A DNA stretch of 64,000 nt from Roseateles violae (GTDB taxonomy: Bacteria > Pseudomonadota > Gammaproteobacteria > Burkholderiales > Burkholderiaceae_C). Location of the stretch: NCBI RefSeq assembly GCF_030410485.1, contig NZ_JAUHHC010000004.1, positions 124,001 to 188,000 of the forward strand, in the 5' to 3' direction. Position 1 is the stretch's first letter, and every line of letters begins with the position of its first letter. A model generated the notes under the pieces. The model was given only the letters and a program-made list of their open reading frames with translations. It ran no database searches and had not been told where the DNA came from. Positions 61,165 to 64,000 of the stretch are shown piece by piece. A program made the position numbers and the translations under genes.

Positions 61165-61351
61165 GATGTCTTGCGTTCCGGTTGTCGGATTCCGCTGGAG
61201 CAACAGGCAAGCAAGCCCTGCGACGCACACAGACGGTTTCCGGGGTGATGACTTGCGGCTAGGAGTGAAACCGACCCCTACCGTGCTACTGCATTCCACC
61301 CTTCCCCGCCCTCTGAAAGGACCGCAAGAAGAGCAAAACCCAAGGATTATA
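61165..61351 (-). promoter_or_regulatory. rpsO promoter and long 5' leader
   Basis: On the minus strand a consensus TATAAT (61351-61346) gives a start near 61339 and hence a leader of about 175 nt. No -35 consensus is evident at 16-18 bp. The leader contains G/C-rich self-complementary stretches and could hold an S15 autoregulatory fold. I see no ORF in it. Confidence 0.55.
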
Positions 61352-61399
61352 GACCAAGAGCGGTCGCTTTCGCGAGCTTGCATCACAGGAGCGGGCAAT

Positions 61400-62689
61400 T
61401 CAGTAGCGCTGCATCCGGCAATGATGTGGCTGCGCCGCCTGATTGGCGGCGACAAAGCGCAGGGTCCGGAAGCCGTAGCCCGAGCCCTCGTTGTCGAAAC
61501 GCGCACCCGGCGTGCCGGCCTTCTTCATCACGCTGACATAGAGCGGCTGGATGAACTGGTGGTCGGCGGCCCGCATGACGCCCTGGTGCACGCCACCCAA
61601 GCTGCGGCCATCGTAGGTCAGGCCTTCCATCGCGCGCGCCACGGCGGTCGCCTCGTCCGACCGGGCCCGTTCGATCGCCGCCGCCAAAACCTCGACCATC
61701 GCCTGCATGCGGGCATGGACGTAGTCGTCCTCGGGTCGTGGAAAGCGCTCGCGGAAGGCGGCGTAGAAACGATCCGAACTGGCCGTGCCAACGTTGGGAT
61801 GCCACTCGGCCACCGCCAGCACGCGGTCGATGCCGGCCTCACCCAACGCCGCCGGCACGCCCAGGCCGTTGCCGTAGAAGGTGTAGAAGCGCGCCTCCAG
61901 GCCGATGTCGCGCGCGGCCTTGATCAAGAGGGTCAGGTCGTTGCCCCAGTTGCCGGTCAGCACCGCCTGCGCGCCGCTGGCCTTGATCTTCGTGACGTAA
62001 GGCAGGAAATCCTTGACCCGGCCGACCGGGTGCAACTCGTCGCCGACGATGGCGATATCGGGCCGCTTGGCCGCGATCATCTCGCGGCCGCGCCGAAGCA
62101 CATGCTGGCCGAAGCTGTAGTCCTGGCCGATCAGGTAGATCTTCTTGACGCCAGTGTCCTCGCGCAGCTGGTCGGTCAGCGCGGCCAGCCGCATGTCGGC
62201 ATGGGCATCGAAGCGGAAATGCCAGAAGCTGCAGCGCTCGTTGGTCAAGGCCGGATCGACGGCCGAGTAGTTCAGCAGCAGGGCGCGGTGTTGCGGCTCG
62301 CGCTCGTTGTGCTTGTTGAGCGCCTCGATCAGCGCCGCCGCCGTCGCCGAGCTATTGCCTTGCAAGACGAAGCCTGCGCCCTGGTCGATCGCCGAGCGCA
62401 GCAGCGCCAGGCTTTCCTCGGCCCCGCCCTTGCTGTCGTAGCGAAGCAGTTGCAGCGGCCGCGCGCCGCCGGGCAAGGCGACGCCGCCGCGCGCATTGAC
62501 CCGCTCGACCGCCCAGATCAGATTGCGGTAAACCGCTTCGCCGGCATTGCCGAAGGGGCCCGACAGGCCCTCGATCAGCGCCAGCTTGATCGGCTTGGCG
62601 GCGCGTGCCGGCGCCGTCGCCAGGCCCAGCGCGAACAGCAAAAGCGCAAGCAACTGGTGGCGCATGAGTTGATTCCAAGAGCGCTTCAT
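61400..62689 (-). CDS. ABC transporter substrate-binding protein, branched-chain amino acid type
   Basis: The protein has 429 residues from the ATG at 62689; an ATG at 62665 would also leave a signal peptide (ending near ATAPARA). This is a type-1 periplasmic-binding fold with [34 protein letters not shown], and [15 protein letters not shown] in the cleft. No permease or ATPase genes are adjacent, so it is an orphan receptor. The ligand is unknown. The C-terminus near [14 protein letters not shown] is unusual. Confidence 0.87.
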   Translation of the reverse strand: MKRSWNQLMRHQLLALLLFALGLATAPARAAKPIKLALIEGLSGPFGNAGEAVYRNLIWAVERVNARGGVALPGGARPLQLLRYDSKGGAEESLALLRSAIDQGAGFVLQGNSSATAAALIEALNKHNEREPQHRALLLNYSAVDPALTNERCSFWHFRFDAHADMRLAALTDQLREDTGVKKIYLIGQDYSFGQHVLRRGREMIAAKRPDIAIVGDELHPVGRVKDFLPYVTKIKASGAQAVLTGNWGNDLTLLIKAARDIGLEARFYTFYGNGLGVPAALGEAGIDRVLAVAEWHPNVGTASSDRFYAAFRERFPRPEDDYVHARMQAMVEVLAAAIERARSDEATAVARAMEGLTYDGRSLGGVHQGVMRAADHQFIQPLYVSVMKKAGTPGARFDNEGSGYGFRTLRFVAANQAAQPHHCRMQRY

Positions 62690-62706
62690 CAGAATTTTTT
62701 CAGACC

Positions 62707-62733
62707 CTTGAAAGGGCTTTGGTCGCTCCAAGC
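62707..62733 (+). promoter_or_regulatory. Candidate heat-shock (sigma-32) promoter of hsp20
   Basis: CTTGAAA (62707-62713) matches the sigma-32 -35 exactly. CTCCAAGC 12 bp downstream is a weak match to the CCCCATNT -10. It lies about 76 bp before the hsp20 start. Confidence 0.35.
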
Positions 62734-62808
62734 TTGGACGGCATGGGGGCTGCGCCCACACCAGTTTCAACCGCAGCGATCGAGTTCAAACGATTCTAGG
62801 AGCCTGCC

Positions 62809-63231
62809 ATGTTTGTGTTTCCCCTCGCCCACCCGGTCCGCCGTTCCGCCGAGCTTTCGCGCCGCATCGAGCGCCTGTTCGACATCAATGACGACGCCGT
62901 CGCGCTGCGCAGCCCGGCGCTGGACGTCAGCGAAACCGATGCGGCCTACACCCTGCAGCTGGACCTGCCGGGCGTCGCCAAGGAGGCCGTCAAGGTCAAG
63001 ATCGAAGGCCGCAAGATCAGCATCGACGCCGAGCAGGCGCGTGCCGCCGAGCAGACGGAAGGCGAACGTGCGCTGTACCGCGAGCGCTCGGTGACCCGCT
63101 TCTCGCGCAGCTTGGTGCTGCCACAGGAAGTCAGCAAGAACGACTCCGCCGCCAAGCTGGAAAACGGCGTGCTGACCCTGACCCTGGTCAAGCGCGTGCC
63201 GGACAACGCCGGCGAGCTGACGATCAACTGA
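62809..63231 (+). CDS. Hsp20/alpha-crystallin small heat-shock protein
   Basis: This ATP-independent holdase has 140 residues. The alpha-crystallin domain (about 35-135) includes ALDVSETDAAYTLQLDLPGV and ends with ENGVLTLTLVKR. The C-terminal IxI motif is not obvious (GELTIN). AGGAG lies before the ATG. Its stop is three bases from the convergent tsaD stop. Confidence 0.9.
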   Translation: MFVFPLAHPVRRSAELSRRIERLFDINDDAVALRSPALDVSETDAAYTLQLDLPGVAKEAVKVKIEGRKISIDAEQARAAEQTEGERALYRERSVTRFSRSLVLPQEVSKNDSAAKLENGVLTLTLVKRVPDNAGELTIN

Positions 63232-63234
63232 GTC

Positions 63235-64000
63235 TCAGATCGCGTCCAACGCCCAGCGCGGGCGCACCTCGAAGCCGCCAGCGGGCTGCAGATCGGCCAT
63301 GCCGCGCTGCAGCCGCAGCGCGGCCGCCATCGCGATCATCGCGCCGTTGTCGGTGCACAGGCTCAGTTCCGGGTAGTGCACGCGGAGCTGGCGCTTCGCG
63401 CAGGCCGTGTTCAACTGCTGACGCAGGAGGCTGTTCGCACCGACGCCGCCGGCGACGACCAGGCGCTTCAAGCCGGTCTGCTTCAGCGCCAGCAGCGATT
63501 TCTTCACCAGCACTTCGACGATCGCGGCCTGAGTCGCCGCCGCCAGATCGGCGCGCTGCTGTTCGCTCGGCGCATCGCCGAGCTTCTTCACCTGCGTCAG
63601 CACGGCCGTCTTCAGGCCGGCAAAGCTGAAGTCGGGCTTGCCGCTGTGCAAGAGCGGCCGCGGCAAGTCGAACTGCGTCGCGTCGCCCTGCTCCGCCAGC
63701 CGCGCCAGATGCGGGCCGCCCGGATAGGGCAGGCCCAAGAGCTTGGCACTCTTGTCGAAGGCCTCGCCGGCGGCGTCATCGATCGTCTCGCCGAGGATCT
63801 CATAAGCGCCGACCTCGTCGACCCGCATCAGCTGCGTGTGGCCACCGGAGACCAGCAGCGCGACGAACGGAAACTCCGGCGCATCGGCCGATAGAAAGGG
63901 CGACAGCAGATGCCCTTCCAGATGGTGGATGCCCAGGGTCGGCCTGCCCAGCGCCGCGGCCAGCGACACCGCCACGCCGGCGCCGACCAGCAAGGCGCCG
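63235..64000 (-). CDS. tsaD: tRNA N6-adenosine threonylcarbamoyltransferase TsaD, N-terminus outside window
   Basis: TsaD makes t6A37 in ANN-decoding tRNAs with TsaB and TsaE. About 255 residues are visible; the first 90 or so lie beyond the edge. Metal ligands HHLEGH, the segment [34 protein letters not shown] and the late CTDNGAMIA motif are intact. Confidence 0.95.
   Translation of the reverse strand, partial: GALLVGAGVAVSLAAALGRPTLGIHHLEGHLLSPFLSADAPEFPFVALLVSGGHTQLMRVDEVGAYEILGETIDDAAGEAFDKSAKLLGLPYPGGPHLARLAEQGDATQFDLPRPLLHSGKPDFSFAGLKTAVLTQVKKLGDAPSEQQRADLAAATQAAIVEVLVKKSLLALKQTGLKRLVVAGGVGANSLLRQQLNTACAKRQLRVHYPELSLCTDNGAMIAMAAALRLQRGMADLQPAGGFEVRPRWALDAI

Overview
The window is a GC-rich chromosomal segment that reads as a Burkholderiales betaproteobacterium, probably near Roseateles, Pelomonas or Rubrivivax. 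The evidence is gene order. Reading along the minus strand, rpsO-pnp-qor-tpiA-secG-tRNA-Leu-nuoA to nuoN is followed by DUF2818, a Nudix hydrolase and DUF1178. Codon third positions are strongly GC-biased, so long false antisense ORFs are common. I see no phage, insertion sequence, plasmid or CRISPR signature; this is mostly core chromosome with some accessory transport and regulation genes.

Layout. 1-3.1 kb: a DegP/HtrA protease (cut by the window edge) and a QseBC-like two-component pair, with matching CTTAG-N6-CTTAA boxes upstream of htrA and upstream of the regulator. 3.1-4.9 kb: a LysR regulator divergent from a short-chain dehydrogenase. 4.9-12 kb: a tandem glycine riboswitch with a terminator platform, then gcvT-gcvH-gcvP-sdaA and a membrane-anchored alpha/beta hydrolase. 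12-17.7 kb: a patatin-like lipase, a TRAP transporter (dctP, dctM, dctQ) and gluconokinase, divergent from a GntR/LacI-type repressor, with two matching operators between them. 17.7-19.3 kb: a proline-rich, TonB-like repeat protein. 19.3-24 kb: an RND efflux pump and its adaptor. 24-29.3 kb: aroC, a CBS-domain protein, O-acetylhomoserine sulfhydrylase, an alpha/beta hydrolase, a DUF962 protein and an MipA outer-membrane protein. 29.4-32.3 kb: kbl-tdh (threonine to glycine), divergent from an XRE-cupin regulator with a perfect 18-bp operator between them. 32.3-35.3 kb: a YihY-family membrane protein, DUF2069 and an FAD-linked 2-hydroxyacid dehydrogenase. 35.3-39.7 kb: a second RND pump. 39.9-55.9 kb: the complex I operon with its three-gene tail. 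56-61 kb: tRNA-Leu(GAG), secG, tpiA, qor, pnp and rpsO. 61.4-64 kb: an ABC-type binding protein, a small heat-shock protein and partial tsaD.

How the genes work together. Two separated loci handle one-carbon and glycine metabolism. Kbl/Tdh make glycine from threonine. The riboswitch-controlled gcv-sdaA operon cleaves glycine and deaminates serine to pyruvate. The switch reads as an ON switch, because the helix closing aptamer 2 and the terminator stem compete for the same bases. No wholly new enzymatic system is evident. The best leads are regulatory architecture (QseB boxes, glycine switch, GntR and XRE-cupin operators, pnp leader hairpin, a MerR-type promoter on the second RND operon, a terminator buried inside a convergent gene) and two protein oddities: a proline-rich protein with five repeats of about 47 residues, and C-terminal membrane extensions on both RND pumps.
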